A stretch of DNA of 64,000 bases, taken from the NCBI RefSeq assembly GCF_017876675.1, contig NZ_JAGIOI010000001.1, positions 1,674,001 to 1,738,000 of the forward strand. The letters are read 5' to 3'. The notes under the pieces were generated by a model that was not told the DNA's origin, did not search any database, and worked only from the letters and a program-made list of their open reading frames with translations. This DNA is from Arthrobacter stackebrandtii (lineage in GTDB: Bacteria > Actinomycetota > Actinomycetes > Actinomycetales > Micrococcaceae). Positions 7,932-15,768 of this stretch are shown in pieces. Positions within the stretch are counted from its first letter, which is position 1; every line of letters starts with the position of its first letter. The position numbers were made by a program, and so were the translations under genes.

Positions 7932-9056
7932 CTAGCAAACGCCCAGGTCCTTCCAGACGCCATACTTGTCCGTGGCACCGGGCTCGTCGCCCTGGGTCCA
8001 CCACTTGGCTTCCCAGTTGTGGCCGTTGCTGGAGATCTGGTCTCCGCCGCTGTAGATGTTGCCGGCAACCCAGGGTGCCAGGCCGCATGCAGCAGGGTCG
8101 CCGGGGGTGGCGGAGACCGTCGGTGCCACGGACGGTGAAGCCGTGGGTGCGGTGGCGTCGGCGCAGGGGCCCACGTATTGCCAGACACCGGAGGCATCCA
8201 CCAGGTTGGGGGCGTTGCCCACGGTCCACCACTTGGCCTTCCACACATCGCCGTTGTAGTTGACCTCGTTGCCGCCAACATACGTCTGGAGGACGTTCCA
8301 TGCCGCGGCATCGCATACTTCACCTGCCGGGGGGACGGTCGGCTCCGTGGTGGGGGCTACGGTCGGGGCAACCGTGGGCTCCGTCGTGGGCTCAACCGTC
8401 GGCTCAACCGTCGGCTCAGTCGTGGGCTCAACCGTCGGGGCAACGGTGGGAGCAACCGTCGGCTCAGTCGTGGGCTCAACCGTGGGTTCAACCGTCGGGG
8501 CAACCGTCGGCTCAGTCGTGGGTTCAACGGTGCCGGTCTTGGTGACGTTGACATCAAGGCAGTTGTAGAAGGCGTTGATGGTGTCGGCAACGTTCCAACG
8601 GGCCAGAATCGTGTGCTCGCCCTCGGGCAGATTGGTCAGGCGGTGGGTTACAAGAGCTTCCGGCTTTGCACCATTGCTCTCCACCGTCTGGATCAGCTTG
8701 CCGTCCAGGAAGTACTCCCAGCTCGCCGTTGCGTGGCGGGCCGTGATGTTCCAGTTGATGTCAACGTCGGTGCCGATGGTCTTGACCGGCCAGGGCAGGG
8801 TGTCGTCGTTGAGAATGGCATAGTCGACGTTGCCGCCGCTGCATTCCATTGATCCCTTGGGCGCTTCCACGCTCTGGGGCTCGTACTTGAGCTTGCCGCA
8901 GTCGAAGGACAGGGCCCCTGCCGCGCAGCTGTCTTGGCGGCTGGGCGGATCGGTGACCCAGCCATGGGCCGAGGCGCTGCCAGCCAATGCGACAGGTGCG
9001 ATTGCCGTGGCGGCAAACACGAGTGTCAACATGCCTGCCTGAAGTGGCTTCTTCAA
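7932..9056 (-). CDS. AA10 lytic polysaccharide monooxygenase with two CBM5/12-type domains
   Basis: 374 residues, secreted. The TTG at 9056 gives the basic KK start of the signal peptide; the next ATG (9032) would lose it. Cleavage after GSASA exposes His31 (HGWVTDPPSRQ), which with His108 (WNITARHATASWEYF) forms the copper histidine brace of AA10 enzymes. The catalytic domain runs to about 172, then a Pro/Thr/Glu/Val repeat linker (177-243), then two carbohydrate-binding domains at 248-298 and 324-374, each with a GxVxxxGxxWxAKWWT-like core of ChiA/C-type (CBM5/12) modules. The likely role is oxidative cleavage of crystalline chitin, fitting the amino-sugar uptake genes at 39462-45773. A stem-loop follows. 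Confidence 0.93.
   Translation of the reverse strand: MKKPLQAGMLTLVFAATAIAPVALAGSASAHGWVTDPPSRQDSCAAGALSFDCGKLKYEPQSVEAPKGSMECSGGNVDYAILNDDTLPWPVKTIGTDVDINWNITARHATASWEYFLDGKLIQTVESNGAKPEALVTHRLTNLPEGEHTILARWNVADTINAFYNCLDVNVTKTGTVEPTTEPTVAPTVEPTVEPTTEPTVAPTVAPTVEPTTEPTVEPTVEPTTEPTVAPTVAPTTEPTVPPAGEVCDAAAWNVLQTYVGGNEVNYNGDVWKAKWWTVGNAPNLVDASGVWQYVGPCADATAPTASPSVAPTVSATPGDPAACGLAPWVAGNIYSGGDQISSNGHNWEAKWWTQGDEPGATDKYGVWKDLGVC
8330..8530 (-). repeat. Tandem codon repeat encoding the LPMO linker
   Basis: Near-repeats of GGCTCAGTCGTGGGCTCAAC on the plus strand encode units of EPT/APT/VEPTTEPTV. This is an in-frame low-complexity linker, prone to length change by recombination. It is not a CRISPR array. 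Confidence 0.85.
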
Positions 9057-9224
9057 GAAATTCTCGCTTCGTGTGGGGAACGGGTGGCCGTCATAAGGTG
9101 AGCGGCCCGTCCGAAATTTCCGGACCGAGCAACCACGCTAGCCAAAATCGCCTGCCGCTGTAATGAGGGAAACCCCTTAGCGGACCTACGTAGGGACCCA
9201 TTCATGCCTCCCACGGAATGCTTT

Positions 9225-9264
9225 AAAAACCCCGCAACGACGCCGGAAGCCGGGCTTGGCGGGG
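9225..9264 (-). terminator. Secondary terminator beyond rlmN
   Basis: Read on the minus strand, CCCCGC (9264-9259) pairs with GCGGGG (9235-9230) across a 23-nt partly structured loop and is followed by TTTTT. It lies beyond the main rlmN terminator and may stop read-through before the LPMO promoter. Confidence 0.5.
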
Positions 9265-9365
9265 CTCCCACCCAGGGCGGCACACACCTGCACTGACCGC
9301 GCAAGTTTCGCCTATGTGACGACGCCACCCCGCGCACGCGCCCGCCAGCCACCCTTAAAAGCCAA

Positions 9366-9399
9366 GGACGACGGCGGAACCCAGGTTCCGCCGTCGTCC
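9366..9399. terminator. Terminator of rlmN
   Basis: GGACGACGGCGGAAC (9366-9380) pairs perfectly with GTTCCGCCGTCGTCC (9385-9399) over a 4-nt loop. On the minus strand TTGGCTTTTAA follows. It lies 50 bp past the rlmN stop. Confidence 0.8.
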
Positions 9400-9448
9400 C
9401 TCAGACAGTGATTCTTCGGCAGGGCGCTCAACTGGCGCCCGCCCGGCG

Positions 9449-10717
9449 CTACTCCGTGGCGGCGAGCTGCCCGCAGGCGCCGTCGATTTCCTTGCCGCGG
9501 GTGTCGCGCAGCGTGGTGGGCACGCCGTGCTCGATCAGCGTGTCAATGAATTCCTGCATGACATGCGGCTCGGAGGAAGTCCAGATGGAGCCGGGTGTGG
9601 GGTTCAGCGGGATCGGGTTCACGTGGACCCAGCCGCGGCCGCGCTGGTTCAGCTTCTTCGCGAGAAGTTCAGCACGCCACGGGTGGTCGTTCATGTCCTT
9701 GATCAGCGCGTACTCAATGGAAACGCGGCGGCCCGTGACCTTGTAGTAGTTGTACGCGGCGTCAAGGACCTCATCCACCTTCCACTTGTCGTTGACCGGG
9801 ATCAGCTCGTCGCGCAGCTCGTCGTCCGGCGCGTGCAGGGAGAGCGCGAAGGTGATGCCCAGGCCCTCCTGCGCCAGCTTGTTGATGGCCGGCGCCAGGC
9901 CCACGGTGGAAACCGTGATGCCGCGGGCGGACATGCCCAGGCCCTCGGGGGCTTCGGCGACCATGCGGTGAACGGCATTCATCACGCGCTTGTAGTTGGC
10001 CAGGGGCTCGCCCATGCCCATGAAGACGATGTTGGTGACGCGCTCGGCGTCGTGCCCGCCGTCGCGGCGCAGGTTGCCCAGGCCGCCCTCGGCGATGACC
10101 CGGTTGGCCTGCACAATCTGGTCCAGGATCTCGGCCGTGGACATGTTGCGGGTCAACCCGGCCTGGCCGGTGGCGCAGAACGGGCAGTTCATGCCGCAGC
10201 CGCACTGGCTGGACACGCACAGGGTCACGCGGCCGGGGTAGCGCATGAGCACCGACTCCACGAGCGAGCCGTCAAAGAGCCGCCACAGGAACTTGATGGT
10301 GTCGCCGTTGTCCGTGGTGAGGCGCTTGACCTCGGTCAGCAGCTTCGGGAACATCGTCTCGACGATCTCGGCGCGGCGGTCCTTGGGGAGATCGCTCATC
10401 TGCTCGGGATCGGTGGTGTAGTGCTGGAAGTAGTGCACGGAGAGCTGCTTCGCGCGGAACGCCGGCAGGCCCATCTCCTTGAACTTCGCCTCGCGCTCGG
10501 GCAGTGTCATGTCAGCCAGGTGCGCCGGCGGCTGCGACACGCGCGGGGACTTGAACTGCAGCAGCGGCCGTCCGCCCGGGTCCTTGGCCTGCTTCCAGCC
10601 CTCCGTGGCAGGCATGACCTGCGCCGCACGGCGGACCGGGCGCGTCTTCGAAGCGATCGAGGCGGGTGCGTCGACGGCAGGGCTGGGGGCGTTTTTGGGG
10701 GAAGTCATCCTTTCCAT
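9449..10717 (-). CDS. rlmN: Dual-specificity RNA methyltransferase RlmN
   Basis: 422 residues, cytoplasmic radical-SAM enzyme that methylates C2 of A2503 in 23S rRNA and of A37 in some tRNAs. The cluster motif CGMNCPFC binds the 4Fe-4S centre; the order [40 protein letters not shown] and ALSLHA is characteristic, and the C-terminal [15 protein letters not shown] supplies the second catalytic cysteine. The ATG at 10717 follows AAGGGACA; a second ATG three codons later is possible. The N-terminal 70 residues are longer than in E. coli, as often in actinobacteria. A strong terminator follows. Confidence 0.95.
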   Translation of the reverse strand: MERMTSPKNAPSPAVDAPASIASKTRPVRRAAQVMPATEGWKQAKDPGGRPLLQFKSPRVSQPPAHLADMTLPEREAKFKEMGLPAFRAKQLSVHYFQHYTTDPEQMSDLPKDRRAEIVETMFPKLLTEVKRLTTDNGDTIKFLWRLFDGSLVESVLMRYPGRVTLCVSSQCGCGMNCPFCATGQAGLTRNMSTAEILDQIVQANRVIAEGGLGNLRRDGGHDAERVTNIVFMGMGEPLANYKRVMNAVHRMVAEAPEGLGMSARGITVSTVGLAPAINKLAQEGLGITFALSLHAPDDELRDELIPVNDKWKVDEVLDAAYNYYKVTGRRVSIEYALIKDMNDHPWRAELLAKKLNQRGRGWVHVNPIPLNPTPGSIWTSSEPHVMQEFIDTLIEHGVPTTLRDTRGKEIDGACGQLAATE

Positions 10718-10970
10718 TGTCCCTTAGTTGGCCGGCTATGTCCCGCCGTGGCCGCCAAGATCACATTTGTGCCCCTGCCGTCCCGTCGCGCACAAGGCAT
10801 GCACGACGGCGGCACCCCCTTCCGCAGGCTGCTCGGCCTGCGTCGTGGCTGCGCGGGCGGCCGGTGCCGGCGCGGCCCGGGGCAGCTGCCCCCGTGGTTG
10901 GACCGGGGGCACAGGACACTCCTCCCCTGGTGCCATGCGCAGCCGGCAGGCCAACAACTAGGCTGAATGC
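10718..10970. other. Divergent intergenic region, no gene recognised
   Basis: 253 bp between rlmN and the YdcF-like gene, presumably holding both promoters. It is very GC-rich. The GACGGCGGCACC word at about 10804 also occurs in the purB terminator, but here it lacks a pairing partner. Confidence 0.35.
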
Positions 10971-11981
10971 GTGATGTCACTCTTCTTCGCTGCGGCCCTC
11001 GGCTGCTCCTATGTCTACTTGCGGCGCAAGGACCCGCGGATGCTCCGCAACGGCCTCGTCCTGGTGGCCGCCTGCTGGTTTGCGGCGGTGGGCGCGCTGG
11101 ATGTCCTTTCGCAGTGGTTCCCGTGGACCAGCTGGATCACCCTTGCCCTGTTTGCCCTGACCCCGCTGGCCATTGTGGTGCTGGCCGGATTTTTGATCAG
11201 CAATGGAGCAACCATGATGCGTCATGAAGGGCGGAGCCTGGGCAACCTACTCTCCCTCATCGCCGGCGTCGCGCTCTTGGGACTGCCGGCAGTGGCCCTG
11301 CTGCTGGTCACCACACTGAACCCGGTGGCGATTGGCATGGCCGCGCTGCTGTTCTTTTTGTGCAGCTACTTCGGCGTGGTGTTTGTGGTGTTCCTGGCCT
11401 ATGCCGTGGTTTACGGCAGGATGAAGCACAGCACCACCCCGGACGCCGTGGTGATTCTGGGCTCGCAAATCATCAACGGAAAAGTTCCGCCACTGTTGCG
11501 GTCCCGGCTCGACAAGGGCATTGAGGTGTACCACGCAGTCCCCTCCGCGGCGGCTCCCCTGCTGATTCCCTCAGGCGGCCAGGGCGCGGACGAGGCCATG
11601 CCTGAAGGGGTGGCAATGGCCGAATATCTGGTGGCCGCCGGGATTCCCGGTGAGCATGTGGCGGCCGAGGACCAGGCCGTAAACACGGCACAGAACCTGC
11701 AGCTCTCCACCGTTGTGGCCCGGGCCCATGGCAGGACCGGCGCCATGGTGGTGGTGACCAACAATTACCATGTACTGCGCGCCGCCCTGCTGTCGCGCAA
11801 GCTGGGGCTCGACGCCCAGGTTGTGGGCTCTCCCACCGCACGGTATTTTCTGCCAAGCGCATTTCTGCGCGAGTTTGTCGCCATCTTGCAAGAACACAGG
11901 AAACTGCACGTGTTCATGTGCCTGCCATTTCTGGCCCTGACAGGATTGCTGACTGCAGCCATCGTGCTGGTCAGCCAGTAG
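10971..11981 (+). CDS. YdcF/ElyC-family membrane protein (DUF218)
   Basis: 336 residues from GTG 10971; ATG 10974 is equally possible. Five or so hydrophobic segments (residues 1-150) precede a DUF218 domain (about 153-300) with DAVVILGSQI, IPSGGQGADEAMPEG, AEDQAVNTAQNL and VVTNNYHVLRAAL, the standard order in the YdcF/SanA/ElyC group. A last transmembrane segment is at about 312-334. Members are linked to cell-envelope maintenance, but no reaction is established for most. It stands alone, opposite rlmN. Confidence 0.8.
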   Translation: MMSLFFAAALGCSYVYLRRKDPRMLRNGLVLVAACWFAAVGALDVLSQWFPWTSWITLALFALTPLAIVVLAGFLISNGATMMRHEGRSLGNLLSLIAGVALLGLPAVALLLVTTLNPVAIGMAALLFFLCSYFGVVFVVFLAYAVVYGRMKHSTTPDAVVILGSQIINGKVPPLLRSRLDKGIEVYHAVPSAAAPLLIPSGGQGADEAMPEGVAMAEYLVAAGIPGEHVAAEDQAVNTAQNLQLSTVVARAHGRTGAMVVVTNNYHVLRAALLSRKLGLDAQVVGSPTARYFLPSAFLREFVAILQEHRKLHVFMCLPFLALTGLLTAAIVLVSQ

Positions 11982-12017
11982 TCGGCAACAACTGAAGCGG
12001 CCGGCGCCCAGCCCGGG

Positions 12018-12042
12018 TGAACTGCACCCCGAAAGTTGGACT
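12018..12042 (+). repeat. Orphan IS3-type terminal inverted repeat
   Basis: These 25 bases (TGAACTGCACCCCGAAAGTT then GGACT) are identical to the right-hand end of the IS3 element at 18332-18356, in the opposite orientation. The sequences diverge just inside (CGGTAATTAGG against GAATAATTCAG), so this is the end of a related element whose body is gone, not the partner end of the 14052-18356 copy. Confidence 0.75.
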
Positions 12043-12060
12043 CGGTAATTAGGAGTCTAT

Positions 12061-12098
12061 GGGGCCCGGGGATGATCCGTACGGGAATTCACGCTAAG
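12061..12098 (+). repeat. Tn3-family-like 38-bp terminal repeat
   Basis: A 38-bp stretch starting GGGGCCCGGGG and ending AATTCACGCTAAG has the length and both termini (GGGG...ACGCTAAG) of Tn3-family inverted repeats. No transposase, resolvase or second end was found in the window, so if real it is a relic or one end of a large transposon. Confidence 0.5.
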
Positions 12099-12438
12099 GG
12101 GATCATGTGCTCGGAGTGCATCGTTTGGTTCCCCATCATCGGGTTACTTCTCGGGCAGGGTATAGGGCAATCTGACACCTGCAGAAGTAAGGTTTTTCGA
12201 AAATTCCCGAAGCTGTCTGCATGTGCTCCGGTGAACGACCGCGGCTTACGGGAAACTAACGGGACGGCGTTTCCCGTACGACAACTCCGGCTACCCGGGT
12301 GGTCTTTCAGTTCGGGAAATTCGGCGTCCCGGTTGACTGTTCAACAGATCAAGAATGCTAACTTCGATGACAGGGCCCTGCCCATCGCTGAGGTAGTCAA
12401 AACTGAATCTACGAAAAGTAGCCCGGACTATGGTGGTA
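12099..12438. other. Non-coding stretch with inverted CGGGAA motifs
   Basis: Inside the Tn3-like end. It contains a perfect 10-bp inverted repeat TACGGGAAAC / GTTTCCCGTA (12247-12256 and 12269-12278) with a 12-nt spacer, plus further scattered CGGGAA/TTCCCG words. Such paired arms can be recombinase or regulator sites. An open frame here (from 12036) runs into the convergent ltrA gene and has no coding character. Confidence 0.4.
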
Positions 12439-13686
12439 CTAGCTCGCCGCAGATTCCAGCCGTTGGATAGCCACTGCCCTGCCCTTGTGACTACTTCGTT
12501 CGTCGAAGGCGATTACCAACCCCAGAACAATCATCATTTCAAGCATGCACAGTGATACTGGCACGCCTGCAGCTGCCATTCCCACGCCCGCTCCGAGGCC
12601 GGCTACGACGAATGCCGCGACCCATACGAAGCTGCGGTCCACGCCCAACAGAGACGTATACAGGGACGTAAGCGAAATCTGGAAGATAGCGATGGGTATC
12701 GCAATGGAGGCTACTGCGATGGTTGCGCTGATGTGGGTTTCGTGGGCGATGAAGTACGCAGCAACGTGGAGTCCGGCGCCTGTTGCAGCAATCGCTGCGA
12801 ATACAGGCATGTGCCAGTATCCGAATCTCGGGCCTCGGTCCCGTCTGGCGTGGAGGGCCTGGCCGGAAGGCAATACGAAGTAAATCCACCACATTGCGAA
12901 GGCTAAGCCAGTGCCGCTCAATCCGACTAGTGCTGTTTCAACGCTCCACCCATCGATGGCCACGATCGCACGAAGAGTCTCGATGGCACCGAGCAAGCAT
13001 TCACCCAAGGCAATGATGGCCAGGAGGCCGAATCGTTCGGCCATGTGGTGTGCATGCCACGGGGTCCCGGTTCCTTTTCGTTCTGCCGTGTAGGGGATCA
13101 TCACTTCAAGGATGAACAAAGGAGCCGCCATGGCAAGCATGGTGGGTATGTTGGCATCGACCAACAACACGGCAACCCATCCGACCTGAACAATGGCCAG
13201 GTACGCGGCATACCGCAGGCACACCTGACGATGGGCGGGGTCTTGGCGGGCGGCGCGCAGCCACTGGAAGATTAGGGCCACCCGCATGATGATGTAGCCG
13301 GCCACCATGGTGGCGTTATCGACATGGTTGCCTTCAATGATCGAGTGGAACAATGGCTCAATGCCCATGGCCAAGACCAGGACACCCACCATCTGGACCA
13401 TGGTCACGAGACGGAATACCCAGTCATCAGTGTCGTATGCGCTGGCGAACCAGGAGAAGTTAATCCAGGCCCAGATAATGCAGAACATCGCGAAGGCGAA
13501 GGCGAGGAGCCCGGGCCAGACGTGAGCTTCCGCTATCGCGTGGGCAAACTGGCTACCAGCAACGCCAAAAGCAATAACGAAGGTCAAATCGAAGAAGAGC
13601 TCCAGAGGAGTCGACGCACGGTGCTTTTCGTGAGGATCGCGGCCACCCATGCGGGACAGGGTATGGCGCAGGGGATTCGTGGACAT
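12439..13686 (-). CDS. Low temperature requirement protein A (LtrA) family
   Basis: 415 residues with about ten to twelve membrane segments. The N-terminal motif HRASTPLELFFDLTFVIAFG is the LtrA signature (HxxxTPLELFFDLVFVFA). LtrA was first linked to growth of Listeria in the cold; its molecular role is not established. The gene lies between a Tn3-like end and an IS3 element, and by eye its base composition is less GC-rich than flanking chromosomal genes, so acquisition on a mobile element is plausible. It appears intact. Confidence 0.85.
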   Translation of the reverse strand: MSTNPLRHTLSRMGGRDPHEKHRASTPLELFFDLTFVIAFGVAGSQFAHAIAEAHVWPGLLAFAFAMFCIIWAWINFSWFASAYDTDDWVFRLVTMVQMVGVLVLAMGIEPLFHSIIEGNHVDNATMVAGYIIMRVALIFQWLRAARQDPAHRQVCLRYAAYLAIVQVGWVAVLLVDANIPTMLAMAAPLFILEVMIPYTAERKGTGTPWHAHHMAERFGLLAIIALGECLLGAIETLRAIVAIDGWSVETALVGLSGTGLAFAMWWIYFVLPSGQALHARRDRGPRFGYWHMPVFAAIAATGAGLHVAAYFIAHETHISATIAVASIAIPIAIFQISLTSLYTSLLGVDRSFVWVAAFVVAGLGAGVGMAAAGVPVSLCMLEMMIVLGLVIAFDERSSHKGRAVAIQRLESAAS

Positions 13687-14051
13687 GAGCGGAGGACTAC
13701 CTTTACACCGGAGACAAGAGTACGGATCTGCAATGCCTAACCCTCAATACGGGCGAAATGAATCCTGCGGATCACCCAGTTACTATACTGCGAAGTCTCA
13801 GCCATTGAGCCTTGACCACTCATGAATAGCTGCACCGATGTGGCACCGAACTGGGCCGAGATTGCATCAATCTCGGCCAAGTCCGGTGTGATGAACTGAC
13901 CCCAGGCCCACGAGGGCTATGCTCGACCGCCCCAAGATGGACAAATATGAGGCTGAAAGTCTTCTTTGTCCAGGCACCTCAGCCATCAAGAACCATCTTA
14001 AAAACGACTCACGTCCCGCGTTGGCCCTACGGGAACAGGTATGTCCAGGGC
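13687..14051. other. Non-coding region upstream of ltrA with a hairpin
   Basis: Likely holds the ltrA promoter. A perfect hairpin GGCCGAGATTG-cat-CAATCTCGGCC is at 13854-13878, and TGAACTGACCCCAGG at 13892 resembles the outer end of IS3-type repeats. No gene is recognisable; it looks like mixed mobile-element debris. Confidence 0.4.
13854..13878. repeat. Perfect 11-bp hairpin
   Basis: GGCCGAGATTG and CAATCTCGGCC are separated by 3 nt. There is no T-run on either side. Its role is unknown. Confidence 0.5.
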
Positions 14052-14098
14052 TGAACTTCAGCGCGAATTTCCGTTCAGATCATCCGCGGACCCCGAGT

Positions 14099-14170
14099 CT
14101 ACGCAGCCAGTGCTTGTGATCGATATTCCATTGGGCTCAGACACTCAAGCGTCAACGAGATTCGCTCATG
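14099..14170 (-). pseudogene. IS3 orfB, C-terminal fragment
   Basis: Encodes HERISLTLECLSPMEYRSQ, then ALAA and stop TAG at 14101-14099, the usual end of IS150-type transposases. It continues directly and in frame from AAC at 15572-15570 (IHWYN then HERIS), with IS110 between. No bases were lost or gained at the join. Confidence 0.85.
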
Positions 14171-14186
14171 GACTCTTCTATATCTG

Positions 14187-15275
14187 TCAAGCCGCTTCCT
14201 GCACCTTTGTCGCCTGAGCCGCGGCAGTCAGAATCCTGAACACCCGACGGGCCAGATAGCGCTTGATGCAACGTCGGATTTCTTTGTCGGTCTTACCTTC
14301 GGCACGTCGTTTCTCGACGTAGTCGCAGGTTTCAGAGTCGTAGGTCATCCTGGTGATCGCGGCCATGTGAAGAGCACTGTTGAGCCTTCTATCGCCTCCA
14401 CGGTTCAGCCGATGCCGAACGGTGTTCCCGGACGATGCGGGGATGGGATTCACGCCGGCCAGACAGGAGAAGGCAGCCTCGCTACGGACCCGTCCCTCGT
14501 GCGACCACGCCACCAGACATTTCGCCGCGGCGACCGCCTGGAATCCCTTCTCCTCAAGCAGGGGCGCGGCTTCGCTGACCTTGACCAGCTCGTCCAGCTT
14601 TTGCTCGTTGGACTCCAACTGCTCACCGAGGTCCAGGATGTGTTTGGCGAGGCGGACCGCCTCGGAGCGGGCGATACTCAAAGCCAGTTCTTCCACGCGT
14701 TCACGCCAGCGTGAGATCTCCTCGATCTGGACTGGGGTGAGCTTCCTGCGGGCATCAATGCCGAGATTGTTACTTCGTACCAAAGCGTTCAATGCGTTGA
14801 TCGAACGGGTACGGCCCTTGGTCATGGACTCGCGGGCGGTGACCAGGATCCGCAAGCCTTGGCGGATCCCTTCATTCAAGCGGGGGCAGCGCAGTTTCTC
14901 GACCGGCAACGACAGCACGGCCATGCCCATCCGGTGGGCGTCCAAGGCATCGGTTTTACCGACACCGCGGTTCTTCTTGGCATCCATACGAGGAGCCTCG
15001 GTAACGGGGAATCCATGGGCGGCTACGGTACCGGCGAGGATCGCTCCGTAGGACGCGGCTCCCTCGATAACCCAGAGGGTATCGGCGTCGGCGTTGGTGC
15101 GGCGTGCGACCCATTTGATGGCGCGGTTGATACCGGCCGCGGTAGTCGGGAAAGACTGCGTATCCAGCAGTGCGCCATTGGTGGCGTCAAGGATGGCGTA
15201 GACGTGGTTGCGTGCGTGAGTGTCGACACCCACGACAAATGGGTGGCAATGAGAGACGATAGACAGAGCGGTCAC
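14187..15275 (-). CDS. IS110-family DEDD recombinase
   Basis: 362 residues from GTG 15275, preceded by AAGGAAAAGCACG; a TTG start at 15329 is open but has no clear site. The N-terminal RuvC-like domain has VVGVDTHARNH, WVIEGAASYG and KTDALDAHRMG (the DEDD residues). The C-terminal Tnp domain has CLAGVNPIPASSGNTVRHR with the expected catalytic serine, then LNRGGDRRLNSALHMAA. It acts with the bridge RNA to join the circular element to its target. The frame is complete. Confidence 0.92.
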   Translation of the reverse strand: MTALSIVSHCHPFVVGVDTHARNHVYAILDATNGALLDTQSFPTTAAGINRAIKWVARRTNADADTLWVIEGAASYGAILAGTVAAHGFPVTEAPRMDAKKNRGVGKTDALDAHRMGMAVLSLPVEKLRCPRLNEGIRQGLRILVTARESMTKGRTRSINALNALVRSNNLGIDARRKLTPVQIEEISRWRERVEELALSIARSEAVRLAKHILDLGEQLESNEQKLDELVKVSEAAPLLEEKGFQAVAAAKCLVAWSHEGRVRSEAAFSCLAGVNPIPASSGNTVRHRLNRGGDRRLNSALHMAAITRMTYDSETCDYVEKRRAEGKTDKEIRRCIKRYLARRVFRILTAAAQATKVQEAA

Positions 15276-15339
15276 CGTGCTTTTCCTTTTGTGATGGACT
15301 TGGTTGGTGGCCGTTGACGGCCGGTACAAGTCCGGGTAG

Positions 15340-15510
15340 GAATCACTACGGAACAGAACTGTGAGGGGTCACGCCCGTGAGGGTGGACAATCTTCTAATC
15401 AAGCTACCGTGGTGGGCCGGACGGGTACCGGCCGAACCATCCTGGTAGACGGACAAGTCCACAAAAGGACACCATGAGGGTCAGTTGTACCAAGGGTCAC
15501 GCCTGCAGTG
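15340..15510 (-). ncRNA. Predicted IS110 bridge RNA
   Basis: Read on the minus strand, the target-binding loop comes first: TGGTACAAC (15492-15484) equals the left half of the target plus core, and CTCATGGT (15478-15471) is the complement of core plus right half (the undisturbed target on the IS3 coding strand reads TGGTACAACCATGAG). The donor-binding loop follows: TAGAAGA (15397-15391) equals the element's 3' end (14180-14174) and CTCACAGT (15365-15358) is the complement of ACTGTGAG at the 5' junction (15571-15564). This order and polarity are those known for IS621. The exact ends of the RNA are estimated. Confidence 0.75.
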
Positions 15511-15569
15511 TGGAGCGGCCGGTAACTATCCTGCCAGCCAGTCCCAGACCAGCTAAAACAAGTCTCACA

Positions 15570-15768
15570 GTTGTACCAGTGGATGTAGTCTTCCAGCTCG
15601 GTGACGAACCCACTGGCATCGGTTAAGTTTTGGCGGTGGAACATCTCCTCTTTCAAATGTCCGAAGAAGTTTTCCATCACCGAATTATCTAGGCAGTTAC
15701 CCTTTCGGGACATGGATTGGGCCATGTTGGCATTGCTGAGAAGTTTTTGCCAGCTGGTGTGCTGGTAT
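15570..15768 (-). pseudogene. IS3 orfB, middle fragment
   Basis: Encodes YQHTSWQKLLSNANMAQS, MSRKGNCLDNSVMENFFGHL (with the catalytic Glu of the DDE triad) and KEEMFHRQ to EDYIHWYN. It joins upstream to HSDQGFQ at 17225 across the ISL3 element and downstream to HERIS at 14170 across IS110. Past 15570 the frame runs into IS110 sequence and stops at 15399. Confidence 0.88.

Larger units (their letters stand above)
14171..15569 (-). mobile_element. IS110-family insertion sequence
   Basis: 1399 bp inserted in the IS3 orfB gene without a target duplication and without terminal inverted repeats, as is typical of IS110. The recombinase gene is followed by only 16 bp, whereas about 290 bp of non-coding DNA precedes it; this is the IS110-group layout with the bridge RNA in the upstream end. 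The boundary may shift by 1-2 bp because of the shared core (AC on the minus strand). Confidence 0.88.

Noticed and set aside
8330-8530. Repeats that look like a CRISPR array
   Set aside because: The repeats are in frame and encode the PT/EV linker of the LPMO; no spacers of constant length and no cas genes.
9109-9125. GTCCGAAATTTCCGGAC as an operator before the LPMO gene
   Set aside because: The symmetry is offset, and no matching site was seen at the amino-sugar genes.
9174-9211. CTTAGCG word near 9174 as the partner of the Tn3-like end
   Set aside because: Only seven bases agree; the rest does not match the 38-bp repeat.
12036-12470. 144-residue plus-strand frame over the Tn3-like end
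   Set aside because: It starts inside an IS3 end, runs over inverted repeats and into the convergent ltrA gene; no ribosome site or homology.
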